Shown in pieces: positions 11,705-23,900 of a DNA stretch of 64,000 bases. The notes beneath the pieces are model-generated. The model was not told where the DNA came from. It did not search any database and saw only the letters and a list, made by a program, of their open reading frames with translations. How positions within the stretch are numbered: the first letter of the stretch is position 1; every line of letters starts with the position of its first letter. Position numbers and translations under genes: made by a program. Source of the stretch: Enoplolaimus lenunculus (lineage: Eukaryota; Nematoda; Enoplea; Enoplida; Thoracostomopsidae); NCBI GenBank assembly GCA_030248215.1, contig JASANG010002443.1, forward strand, positions 1 to 64,000. Direction: 5' to 3'.

Positions 11705-13011
11705 GTCTGAGGTGTCGTTATTTGAGTGTTATTTCTGTTGTGTACAGTTTACCTGGATTTTACTGTAGCCCTTACTAAAACTAGGGGGTTATTGTCATGT
11801 AAGATTTAGAGTACATACCCCTATGGTTCAAGATCCGACAGATGCTTGACTCAGCTTCAATCGCTTTAACCCTGTGAACCCTTAAAACCTAACCAAATGT
11901 TTCAAACAGATTTTTCATATACTTGTCCTCGCTTCAGCGCAAGCGTTAGGTTTTTAGGCACCCTTCCAAACCGGTCCAACCAGGAGACCCCAATAACACA
12001 TTTAACAGCTTCTTCGCAGTCCGCAAAAAGGTTTCGTTTGCCAAGGTGTGGGCACACTAGGGTAGCTTCCCCCCACAATTGGAGGCTTGACAGGCGCTTC
12101 CGCCAACACTGCGATTATTGGACAATTGGAAATGGTTTACCTACTGCTATACATGATTGTTTTGTTGCGTTTTCAATTCAAATTTACACGCTGAGTGCAA
12201 TACGAGATGCATCTTCATCAACAGTGACTGCGGTTATAAATTAGACTTTGTCTGCAAGCGAGTAACAGCGCATTTCCTTTGACTATGGGGGTGGGTCGAC
12301 ATATAATACGACAGACAACCCCTCGGCATGCGAAATGATCCAGAAGTCCAATACACCTTTAGCGGTAGGTAATGCAAGGGTGCGGTTTCGTAATCCTGAC
12401 GAGGGTCGCTACTGCCTGTTGCGGCACCTCTGATTTTCTATTGGGTGTTTGGCTGTCAGTCACTAGTCAAAACTGCAGGATTACTGTCTTCTCTCGATAC
12501 GCCAGACGAAATGACATGCTGAATTGCTAATGTAACGGGGGAACGTATCATATATGCTGCATGCAGTGATATATTTAGGCACGAGTCCCGTAGCCAGCGC
12601 ATCATGGTGAGGGGATTAGCCCGTCATGTTAAAGGGGGAACCATGCTTTTAAGGAGGTTCAGCCGATCATGTTTAGGGGGGGTCAAAAATTTTCAGATGA
12701 AGCATACCCGATTTCGCAGTGTTTACAAGCAGGGTCGACAACTTTCGCTGGGTGGTTAAAAATTTTTTATAGAGTTTGCTGAGTCGATTCTGCCAATTTT
12801 AATTGGCCAATTTGAGAAATTAAAATTTTAAAATTTTATTCAATTCTGATTGATTGAAATATATCGGTTGAGTTTTGATGTTTGACTCAAATATCAGAAG
12901 GGGTAAAATATTGATCGGAACGCGTTGTCCTCGTTGGTGTGAACGACCAGGAAGCACAGCTGGCATACCGGATTTCAACGACACCATGTGACAACGTGTG
13001 AGACGATTTTG

Positions 13012-13402
13012 CATCGGAATTCGGATTCCGGCTAAATTTTTGGCAATATTTGACTTGCGATTCCTGTTCCGGCTGACTGCTGTTCCGATGCTGGAATTGT
13101 GATTTTTCGGTTATGAGTTTTTAAGAGGGCAGAACTTAGATTTTGCTTGTTTCGTTCATTTGCAGTTATTCTGTTGGTTTTTTCTTAGTAAATATTTCGA
13201 GTTTTTACGCGTATTTTGTCAGCTAAATAAACAATTTTTAGTGAAACTGTGAACAGTTTACGGAAACAGGCATACTGCAACAAAAAAGTCATGCACATTT
13301 AACTTTTTAATATAATTACTAAAACTTAAATCCGGTTCCGACAGAACAATTTGATTCCGATTCTGCTTCCGACAAAATCTAGTTCCGGTGGGAACCCTGG
13401 TT
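13012..13402. repeat. TTCCGG-rich palindromic repeat ending GGGAACCCTGG
   Basis: The left part has GGAATTCGGATTCCGG-like and the right part TCCGACAGAACAATTTGATT-like motifs, ending in GGTGGGAACCCTGG. Similar degenerate elements are at 6018-6262 and 32300-32550, and a relative with GGGTGCAA ends at 52126-52535. 13403-14745 is AT-rich with nothing I can support. Confidence 0.5.
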
Positions 13403-14745
13403 TGTGACAACTCATTGTTATCTAATTTACTCAAAAACCGTCGTAATTAACGATATGTTGTGATTCAGCATTCGCGGTTAATATTGGCAAATCTTGGAAC
13501 AAAATTTGCATTTTTTTGTCTGCCAGGGTTTCAAGGTGTAATAATAGGCAACATGTCGCCCGCCTAGCCTGAATCCCTTAAACTAGCTATGTAATAAATC
13601 TTCAGTGAGTTTAATTCAAACTTAATGCGTCGGATTTCTATTTTAGCTTTTCAAATTTTATAAACATACTTATTATGTTTGATGAGTTACTGGTACTCAC
13701 AGGTACATGTTTTATTATATGGATCTAAATGCAGGTTTGTAGCCTGAAAAATCAGCTTGACTGTCATATGCTAAGTAATTACTTTACCTTTTTGTCGTTT
13801 TTGGATGTAGGTCCGTAGTCAGAAAGATTATCTTGACTGATGTGCTCAGTAATTACTTAGCCATTTTGTAGTTTTTATAAGCTTACTTAAGTTAAGTAAT
13901 TACTTGAGTCGCCTACTAATTTTGATATATTACAAAGTAACAGCTCAGCTATAAACCTTGATATTATTGAAATTGAAGATTGGTGTTGCCTTCTTAATAT
14001 GAAGCAAAACTATTACATTTTGTTATAACAATGGCTCACATTTGGCGTTTATTTGTTTCTGGTCGAAACAAACAGCATATATTCACTTAAGTCGGCGACT
14101 TAAATAAATGCTTTATTTTCATGACTATAAGCGACACTTGTACTGCAGCAGGAGATATATACATTTATATATTAAAGCTGGAACGCCCCACATACGTATT
14201 TTGTGCAACTTTCTAGCATTGCTTTGTTTACAATAATTTCTTAGAAAATACACGTGATTGTTCTTTGAATGGAAAATTTGCAACGAAATTTTTTGTGCTT
14301 TCGCTGCTTTTACGCATTGCGCAAACCTGGCAGACTAGTATATTTTTATTTCAGTTGAATGTTAAATTGCATTTTATATGGTGCTATTCGTGCAGAATTA
14401 ATGTGAAATTATTTTATTGAAACGCTTGTGAATAATTTTCACTCTTTTCAACCGCTCGACAATATGGTGAAACGTTATTTTATTGCATCAAACCATTGAA
14501 ATTGTCAAGTTGAGTTGAATTTGTATTTGTGGCAAATACTACACTGGAAATATGGTTAAATAAAACGTTTACTAGTATAATTTAACTAAGAAAATATATT
14601 TGATATTCGTCTAGATTTAAGCAATGCAAGAACTACGAAATCTGCTGTAGCCGGTAATGAACCGGAAGAGATAGTTTTGGGCTACGAATGGTGACAAAGT
14701 TCCTGTATTAACGGTTCCGGTATAGCGCAAGCATCGAATCAAGTA

Positions 14746-14974
14746 ATGGACCAACAATTTGCAATATTTATGGGCAAAGGTGACGACAGTCCAACAGGTG
14801 TTACTGAACCTAAATCACGGTTCAGGTCAACGCAAATTAGACGGATGTTTGAAAACTGGTCAACTGTGGCACGCATGGTGACTATAATGGTTGTGGTTGT
14901 CGCAGAATTTCAAGGTGCCAAATGCTCTACTTCGTTACATATCAACGTGCGACCGAGAGTTGAGATTAATGCAG
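14746..14974 (+). CDS. Semaphorin exon 1: start choice and signal peptide
   Basis: The exon ends INVRPRVEINAG with donor GTAATC; the VRP motif precedes the sema domain in class 1 proteins. Three in-frame ATGs compete: 14746, 14845 and 14875. From 14845 the protein begins MFENWSTVARMVTIMVVVVA, a good signal peptide with a charged start, a hydrophobic core and a small-residue cleavage region. The start at 14746 would put over 30 polar residues before it. I favour 14845, giving 831 residues. An AAATTAG acceptor-like site just before 14845 could mark a 5'UTR intron or trans-splice site, but this is weak. Confidence 0.75.
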
Positions 14975-17900
14975 GTAATCTATGATGAAATGATTTTGAC
15001 GTGGGGTTTCAGGCCCGTAGCCAGCTCACCTTGCAAAAGGACGGGGCTATTTTTCAAGGGGGTCATACAAGGGTTTTTCGATGACTTACAACAGGGCCGG
15101 AGCAGCCACCGCCCATACCCCCAATTTGGGGGCCCCCACCCCTAAAAAGGCCCCCCCACCCTAACCGGTTGAAACAAAACCCGGTTAAGTTTTAAAAATG
15201 CGTCTGGCTTCTCGCTCGTTTCTCTCGCGAGTTTGGGACACCCCACCCTGGAATTTGGCGGGAACACTCACCCCTGACTGCTCCGGCACTGACTTAATAC
15301 AAGCCAGGTTAAAAATGGTGTAGGTGATCTAAAAGTTTTCCAGGGGGCGTTTTGAGTCGTCCCTCTTTCGCTACGGGTTCGCAGGGTTTTCAGTTTGATA
15401 ATACATCTGTCTTCAAATTGCTGAAAATTTTGCAATGCAAAATGTTCTACAGAAGATTACAGTGTGTTTTCTCAAGTTAAATATCTGCCATTGTATTACA
15501 TGCAGAAAATATAGATTTCAGTTGAAATTTTACATTCCACAAAGACCCTTGAGCTTGGTCAAGTAATCGAAAAACCTGGTTGTTTGGTTACCTTATTTGC
15601 GCTAAAATTAGGTTTGTTCGCCGTTTTAATGATGTCAGCTTAGTAGGCTGCATGCATGGCATGGTAATTGCAATATCGCCAGAAATTCAACTTCGAAGTG
15701 AAACCTATGTTATTTGTTTCAGTCGGAACGGGTTTTCAATTTCGTGGTGCTGAACCGTTTGAATATTTTAAACTCATTGAACTGGACGGCCAATATTTGC
15801 TCGTCGGAGCCAGGTAAGCCAGTTTTCAATTTAGGCTAAGTAGTAGTAGTAAGTATCAGCAGAACTCGAGATAAAATTTGAAACGTTTTTTGGTCATATA
15901 GTGTGATGGGTTCTGACTTTGATTTGAATTGAGTAACGTTACATGATAGCGTCGATTTAGCGACGTGAAAACCTGCGTTCAATGGAACACAGCAAATTAG
16001 GTTCACAAATTGGGAACAAATTAGAATTGCCGTAATTATTTACTTTTTTCTTCTCCGCCCCCCTTTTAGACTGGTGCTAATTTCATTAACGGATCCAAAC
16101 TGGTGGGCGGTGCGGTGTCGTACGCGCGCCCCTCAAAAAATTTGTAATGATAAAATGGTAAAGTGCAACTTTACAATTTTCCCCCTCAGAAAATTTGAAA
16201 AGCATTCAGTAAAAATTGCGTTTCATAGCTTTTGCTAACTCAAGCAACCTCCTTGTCAGAAATTTGCGGATTCGCCGCTGGTTAATTTCATCGGAAACAA
16301 AGGTCACCCGATTACAGGGTACATTTAACCAAAAGCTTAAGCCTAAGCTCAAACCCAAGTTGAAAGGTAAAATTTTAGCCGTGGCTTATTTTATATTTCC
16401 TATTTCGTAGGTGTCGCTGAGTAGAACATTTTGTGACCAGACTAAGTATCTTTATCCAAAATAGGCCTAGGGTTTGCCTACTTACTCAATACTCAAATGA
16501 TCGGTTGTTTCAGAGACCGGGTATACAATCTGTCGACAAGTGATTTATCACTTCAACAAGTAAGTTGAAAATTTGTGTGCGTATTTTGCAACCGAATTTG
16601 AAAGTTTAGATTTGTTAACTTGTTATTTCTTCCTGGGTCAGAAAATTATTTGAGTCATTTTGGTTATCCGCCCAGTCCGCGTTTGCCCAAAAGTGGTCGG
16701 AGTTTAAAAAAGTTTTGCATATTTGAGAGTGTCATGATTTGCCCTGACCATTTCACACCCAAATTCGAATTTTTGAAAATTTCGATTTTTAAGGTCACAA
16801 GGTCCCCCCTTTGGAACAAAATTTTTTTGTCCAAAAGTTTAACAAATTATATATCATTTGATGCAGCTGCGGAGCTGAGTCCAACGGTGTTAATTTTTTT
16901 TGCAATCAGACGATTGGTTAACGAATTATCGTCAAACGACTGTATTTGGTGCCGACCCACATCGTTGTCAGCGCACCAAATCAGTTATATGACAATAACT
17001 CGATAACCACCGATTGTCTCACTACAAAAACTTTAACACCATTGGACTCAGCTCTGCAAGCTGCATCGACTGATATATAATTTGTCAAATTTTTTTCACA
17101 ATTTTTTTGAGTCCCATGGGGGACCTTACGACCATAAAAATCGAATTATTCAAAATACAAATTTTGCCATGGAATAATCAGGGGAGGTGACGGGAAGCTC
17201 AAATATGCAAAAATTTTCAAAATCCGAACACTTTTGGGCAAACACGAGCTGGGGGATAATCGAAAACACCCAATTATTTTATGAGTATGAATTAACTTTA
17301 TATATAATTTACATAATTACTGTTTAAAATATTGGTTGACTTATAATTAGTAATTCAAAACTAAAAAGACATTATTATTTTTTTCGTAGCTGCCACATTT
17401 GTGATTTATTTATTTTCATTTAAGACACTAAATTGGCCACCAACACAAGAAGCTGCTACAAAATGTGCCAACAATGGCAAAAGTGAAGTAAGTTTAATTA
17501 TGATTGGATAATTATAATTAAGTTAATAGCATCGATGCTTCGATTACGCATTTTTGGCTCTTTTACGTTTTCCGCCACAAGTTTAAGCCTAACCTAACCC
17601 TAAGTTGAACCTAAAGTCTGAGCTTAAGTCTAAACATCATAAGCTTACACCTAAGTCAGTTCCATGTTATGCTAAAATGTAAATGTTTGGTAAATTGAGC
17701 GGAAGTGTACACGAGTTTAGTGCGCAACTCAAACGGTATGGCTTCTGCGTATTGGTCATCGCAGGGCCGGAAATACGAACGGATATACTGGAAATTTTGT
17801 ATCCTATTGGCCACAGATTGGAGTATTACGCCGTTGTTACTACTGTTACAGGCTCGTAGTCAGCTCACCTTGTTAATGGACTGAAAAAAATTTCAGCAAC

Positions 17901-20900
17901 GACATACAACAGGTTTCGATGATTTACAAGCAAGGTTGAAAATTTTCTAAAGAAGTCCACAATTTAATAGGGAAGACCAAAATTTTCCAGGGGGGGCGAC
18001 GGCTAAGTCCGGCCTGGCTACCTCTGGCTACGGGTATGTACTATTGTGCTCTTGAGCTACTGAATTATTACAAATATTAAATCAGTGTTTGCGTGCTGAT
18101 TCTATTATTATTATTTCAGAATGAATGCCGCAATTATATTCGGGTACTGGTACGCCAAAAACAGGGTTACATTTTGGTTTGCGGTTCGAATGCGTTCAAG
18201 CCGTTATGCCGTGAATATACGCTAGAATATTCAAACCGAGTAAGTTATCGAATAATAGCGCGTCTAGAGCCAGTGTGGCCGACCGTGTTGCCAATCTGAG
18301 ACTTTTTTCGATTCGAGCGGTCAATTATATTTTCGTAATTCTGCTATGAATTTTGTTCATTTTTGCCAATTTGGCTCCAAAAAATATTTCAACCCTCTCC
18401 ATCTGTGACCGGACCTGGTTAGTCTGGGTTGGTTTAAGCAGGCGTTTTATGCGCTCTACGGCACGGCAGTACTGCACTAGAACTGGACGGTTAAATTTAA
18501 GGTCATGTTAGCTTTTATCGACCTTTTGTAGCGAAAGCCAAATCTGCTCGTTAACTAAAAATAAGTAGCTGAAGCTAGATTTGCCATTAGTTGATTGGTC
18601 AACCAAAATAACTGTTGCAAGCGTTCAATAGGATTACGACAACACTTGTTTTTAGCCAATTAAAAACTGGATCTTTTCGGGTTATCGCTCCACCCCTGCC
18701 GGCGGCGGTTGTCCAAACAAATCACACAACTAAATGGTAGACGTGCTAAAATAGGTTTATGATTCGTATACTGGGCCTTGCTAATTAATAGTCTGGCTTG
18801 TTACGAACATTAAAATGTCAAATCAAATTGTCGTTTCAGGGCTGGAAGTATCAAATGCGGCGTGAATTTTCGGGATACGCAATTTCACCGTGGGATCCAA
18901 AGCACAATTCGACGTCAGTGTATTTGCCAGACAGCCGTCAAATATTTGCCGCAACAGTTTCCGATTATACGTCGGCAGATCCGTTGATATACCGGAAACC
19001 GTTACTGTCGGATGGTGGCAGTGAACTGCGAACGCCTAGAAATGATCTCAAATGCTTAAACGGTAAGTGAACATTTAAACAAGCTGCTTTCTGTCAAAAA
19101 TGCCAAAAACGAGTCACCCATAGCCAAACCGTTCGGATATTTGTGAACCGAATTTGAAATCATGTCTTTGAGACCAAATTCTTGGAGGTTCCGGCAATTT
19201 CGATAGTAAAATTTTTCTGCATATTTGCACAAATATTATATCGTTCGATGCGGCTGGCTTCAAATTTTGGTACAATTTTTAGACTTGCTTGTCGAAATTT
19301 CTCTAAAAAATAAGCCAAAACTAAACAATTTTACGAATGGTTGCTAAAATTATCAAATTAACCGCTATTTTATCGAGACAATTTTGTTTTACCTGCTGCT
19401 TCGGCTCCTGTAAATTTTGTTGATCTCTGGTTGCGGTATTTAACATCTCCCGTTGAACGTTGAAAGAGCAACTTGTTTTATTATTTTTTCCATTACATAC
19501 TTTAGCAAACAGACTTATATGCTAAGTCAAAGCAAAATGAGGCGTATGCACTGGTGCAGCGCATTTGTGCAACCAATTAGCAGCTGTGCTATGGTAACTC
19601 AGCCCAACAGCGCCTTGCTCCTCACTGCGCCGACAGTACGACTGCAGCTTTCTCCGTCTGTTGAAACTTTACCCATAGCTTCGAGTACTAGAGGCCCCAC
19701 AAATGGTCAGTTTTCAAACCGGGAGGAGAGATTATTTAGAATCATCTGTAGCACACAAAAATGACCTTATTGTATCATGTTATTAGCTCAGACACCAAAG
19801 CAAGTTTTAAGTTTGGATCATGAATCATCATAGGCTTTAGACAACTTTCTTAATTTATAGGACTTACCTATAAATAAAGAAACGTGCCAGCGCTTAGTAA
19901 CACTACTTGAAAAGTAACACAATGAAATTCGTTTGAATTCTTGCTGCAGAACATTAGTGCAGAATGTCGGAATGTTACATTTTAAGGCATCACAGTGAAA
20001 AAATTCTAGTTGAAAATTTTCAAAAAAATCTTTTTCAAAAACGTTCTTTTGTATTCATAACGCATATTTCTTTGATAATTGTCGCAAGCGAAAACAGAAC
20101 GCATATTTCTTTGATGATTGCCGCGAGCGAAAACAGAGTGACCATCCGAGGGCGGTGACAAAAATATAAAAAACCACACACGTAAACTGAATGCCGAAAA
20201 TATTTTCGGTCCACTTACGGTTCTGCTGGCTGATTAAATATCAGTTATGGTTCTAATAACGGAGTCTTATGGAGTTCGAATCGCGTATCCCGGCAGGTTC
20301 TGTTACTTTGAGTAACCCTGCTCGTGCTTGTGTTCCTTCGATATCGCAGTTTGCAATGAGATGCATAGAAACTGTTTAAGTAAAACCCTTAAGCTGTTCC
20401 GTTTTAAAAAGTTCTGATTGGATTCATAGTTGTGTATTTTTCAAAGTTTAAAAAATCACTTTGAGTGATTTTGTACAAATTAGACAAAGTTCAATCACAT
20501 TTTAAAACAAATTCCAAATGCAGCAAAAGTGTGAAACTTCAGCTGCGTCATTCAATTGTTTTTGGTTAAAATTGTCACAAAGTCTAACAATTTTTTGCCG
20601 TTCCCATAATAATATTATATGACCACAGTTGCTTATTAAGACATTGCTAATTTCGATATTGTCTCTAAATTACAACTCTTATACGCCAGCCAGGGGCGGA
20701 ACTGAACATATAATTTTATTTTTAGATCCGAATTTTGTCTCAGCATCGACCGACCGGCATCATGTATACTTTTGGTTTCGTGAAGTCGCTACAGAATACT
20801 CAGCGTGTGGCAAAGGGATTGCAGCGCGTGTCGGCCGTGTTTGCAAACGCGACAGGGGCGGCCCTGGTTCACACGGCGACACGTGGACCAGTTTCCTCAA

Positions 20901-23900
20901 AGCCAGACTTAATTGCTCAATTCCTGGAAATTATCCGTTTTATTTTGATGAACTACGTAAGTTTGGTGGTGTTTTTTGATAAGTTTGCGTTCAGTTGACA
21001 TAGTTATTCTGTATCGAGTTGCGTTTTCAGTTGAAATAATATTTGAACCTGATTTCGGTCAATGTAAACAACACGGGCGGAACAGTAGCATATTAAGCCT
21101 AAGCCTAAGCGTAAGAATGAGTTTATTCCTAAGCCTAAGCCTAAGCTTCAGCGTAAGAATGAGTTTATTCGTAAGCCTAAGCCTAAGCCTAAGCCTAAGC
21201 AAAGCAAAGCAAAAAAATAGTCGAAAACTTAAGCTTACTCAATTCTAGCCCCACAGAAAAACGTTCCGCTCCTGATCGTTATATGGATCATTTCCGAAAA
21301 AATATACTTTGAGGACAGAGTACATATATAATAGATAATGAATAAAGTCTCACGAGCGACAAACGGAACGCAATTTTCATGCCACATCCACTTATCATTT
21401 GTAAGGTACAAACGTTGCCATTTTATCATGAAAAAATCCTGGTGGGACGCTGGAAGTCTTCCCACCATCTAAAAATGTGCGTCTAATTATTAGCTATGTA
21501 TTTCTAGAATCTACAAGTACAATTTTAAACGGATTCGAAGGCGATACAATTATTTACGCTGTGTTCACAACGCTATGGGAAGGATTACACGGATCAGCGG
21601 TGTGTGCATTCAGTATGCGCGATATTGAGCGAATATTTGATCAAGGATCGTTCAAAGTCCAACGCAATCCGTCGTCGTTGTGGCTGCCTGTCGCCAAACA
21701 AGAACTACCAACACCAAGGCCTGGTTCAGTAAGGCTGGCATTGTATATAAGCTTCGGCGTTATGCACAAACCTACGGTTTAAGCCTAATTGTCTAACAGG
21801 TTCGTAGCCAGCTGGTCTTGCTAATATAGGCGAAAAATTTTCAAGAGAGGCATTAAAGGTTTTTCAATGAGTTACAAGCAAAATTGAAAGCTTTCAAGGA
21901 GGGCAAAATGTTTGCAGATGGGGGCTGAGCCCTCCTAGCCCCTGCCCACTTGGCTACGGGTCCGTTCTCTAAGCATGAAATTGTGCCAAAATTTAAAAAT
22001 TTCAAAAACTGCCTTACGGAAAGTGTGCCAGAGCTGACATTTTGTTGTGAAAAATTCCATTGACTGCAGAGTGGTTTGCTTTGTTGAAAATGTTTCAAGC
22101 ACATAAATTTATGTTGCGTTTATCAACGAGAAACAGAACTTACCGCAAATAAGGAGGGTAGGATTGTTTTGGTTATAATAGACGGTTTACCACTGACTGT
22201 GATATCAAGAGTGCATGATACAAGAGTGTGCAACTCTTTTCGGTTCCGCATGGTACAAAATGTACCACCGGATGTTGTGTTTTTGGCCGACCCTCCTTGT
22301 TTAGAGGGGAGTTGCTGTCACATACAATAACACTAAATTAAATTATTAGGGAAGCAACTGGTTGCCGGATACATAAAGTGTCATGGTTCGCACTGGTTGT
22401 ACCTCCTCTCTAAGTAAATGGGAGTAGGCCAAAAACGCAACACGGGCCACATTCGTTTCACACAGAATCTAGCCCATTTGCATACTCTTGTTAGTAATGC
22501 ATCATTCACCGTTGCTGATAAAAATATTATACTGAAAAATGACAATAGATGATTTTTCTGGCTCAAATTGAAAATTATTTTCAAGTCTTGTGAAATTGTT
22601 GCTTTGATCAACACTTCTGGTTCAAATACGAAAATCATTATTTGTTTGGTTTCTAATAATTTCAGTGTTCACCAGATTCAAAGCAACTCAACGACGATGT
22701 GATCAATTTTATTAAGAAAAATTCATTAATGGAAGACAGCGTTCCGAATATATTTAAACAACCGTTGCTGGTCGATACGAGTCTCAAGTAGGTTTCGTCG
22801 GAGTTGTGTATATTGAAACAGGAATAATGTCACGTTGCATACTCGAAAGCTTGTGGTGGCAACTGAAAACGTTCGTTGGCAACTGGAGCAGTTACGTAAA
22901 ACTCCAGGTCAAAAATCTTAAATCTGATTGGCCGTTATACTCACCTCTCGGTACGCACTGGCGTATAAGTGGTCAAATATCCTAAATCTGATTGGCCGTT
23001 ATACCCACCTCTCGGTGCGCACTGGCGTATAAGTGGTCAAATATCCTAAATCTGATTGGCCGTTATACCCACCTCTCGGTGCGCACTGGCGTATAAGTGG
23101 TCAAATATCCTAAATCTGATTGGCCGTTATACCCACCTCTCGGTGCGCACTGGCGGATAAGTGGTCAAATATCCTAAATCTGATTGGCCGTTATACCCAC
23201 CTCTCGGTGCGCACTGGCGTATAAGTGGTCAAATATCCTAAATCTGATTGGCCGTTATACTCACCTCTCGGTGCGCACTGGCGTATAAGTGGTCAAATAT
23301 CCTAAATCTGATTGGCCGTTATACCCACCTCTCGGTGCGCACTGGCGTATAAGTGGTCAAATATCCTAAATCTGATTGGCCGTTATACTCACCTCTCGGT
23401 GCGCACTGGCGTATAAGTGGTCTAATATCCTAAATCTGATTGGCCGTTATACTCACCTCTCGGTGCGCACTGGCGTATAAGTGGTCAAATATCCTAAATC
23501 TGATTGGCCGTTATACCCACCTCTCGGTGCGCACTGGCGTATAAGTGGTCCAATATCCTAAATCTGATTGGCCGTTATACTCACAGCATCGATGCGCGCT
23601 GGCGCATAAGTTGAAACGTTTGTAAAGTATGGTCGATATGTGCTTGATGAGTCGAGTATCATGTGATGTTTTTTGAGCAGAAATAGCGTCTACGGTTGTT
23701 AGAGCAGAAGTATAATTTCGGCTTCTGTTCATATCTGATTTTAAATACCGTTAGATTTAAAACTGTCATTACAGTATCAGGGTTACGCTATACTCGCTGC
23801 GCGTCGCCGGACGCTGCCACACGTCGACGCGCGGCGGTGTGCGGTAATTATAAAGTTTTATGGGTAGTTTTTCAGCTTGATTTCAAAATCATTTGAATTT

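Noticed and set aside
11897-12244. 115-residue open frame
   Set aside because: No domain, no compositional bias like the four real genes here, and no splice partners found.
16620-17006. 128-residue open frame in semaphorin intron 3
   Set aside because: Lies over the arm of a foldback element and is not joined to the semaphorin frame, which continues correctly from 16559 to 17425.
22905-23612. CRISPR-like array
   Set aside because: The 64-bp units are directly tandem with no unique spacers, in a eukaryotic intron.
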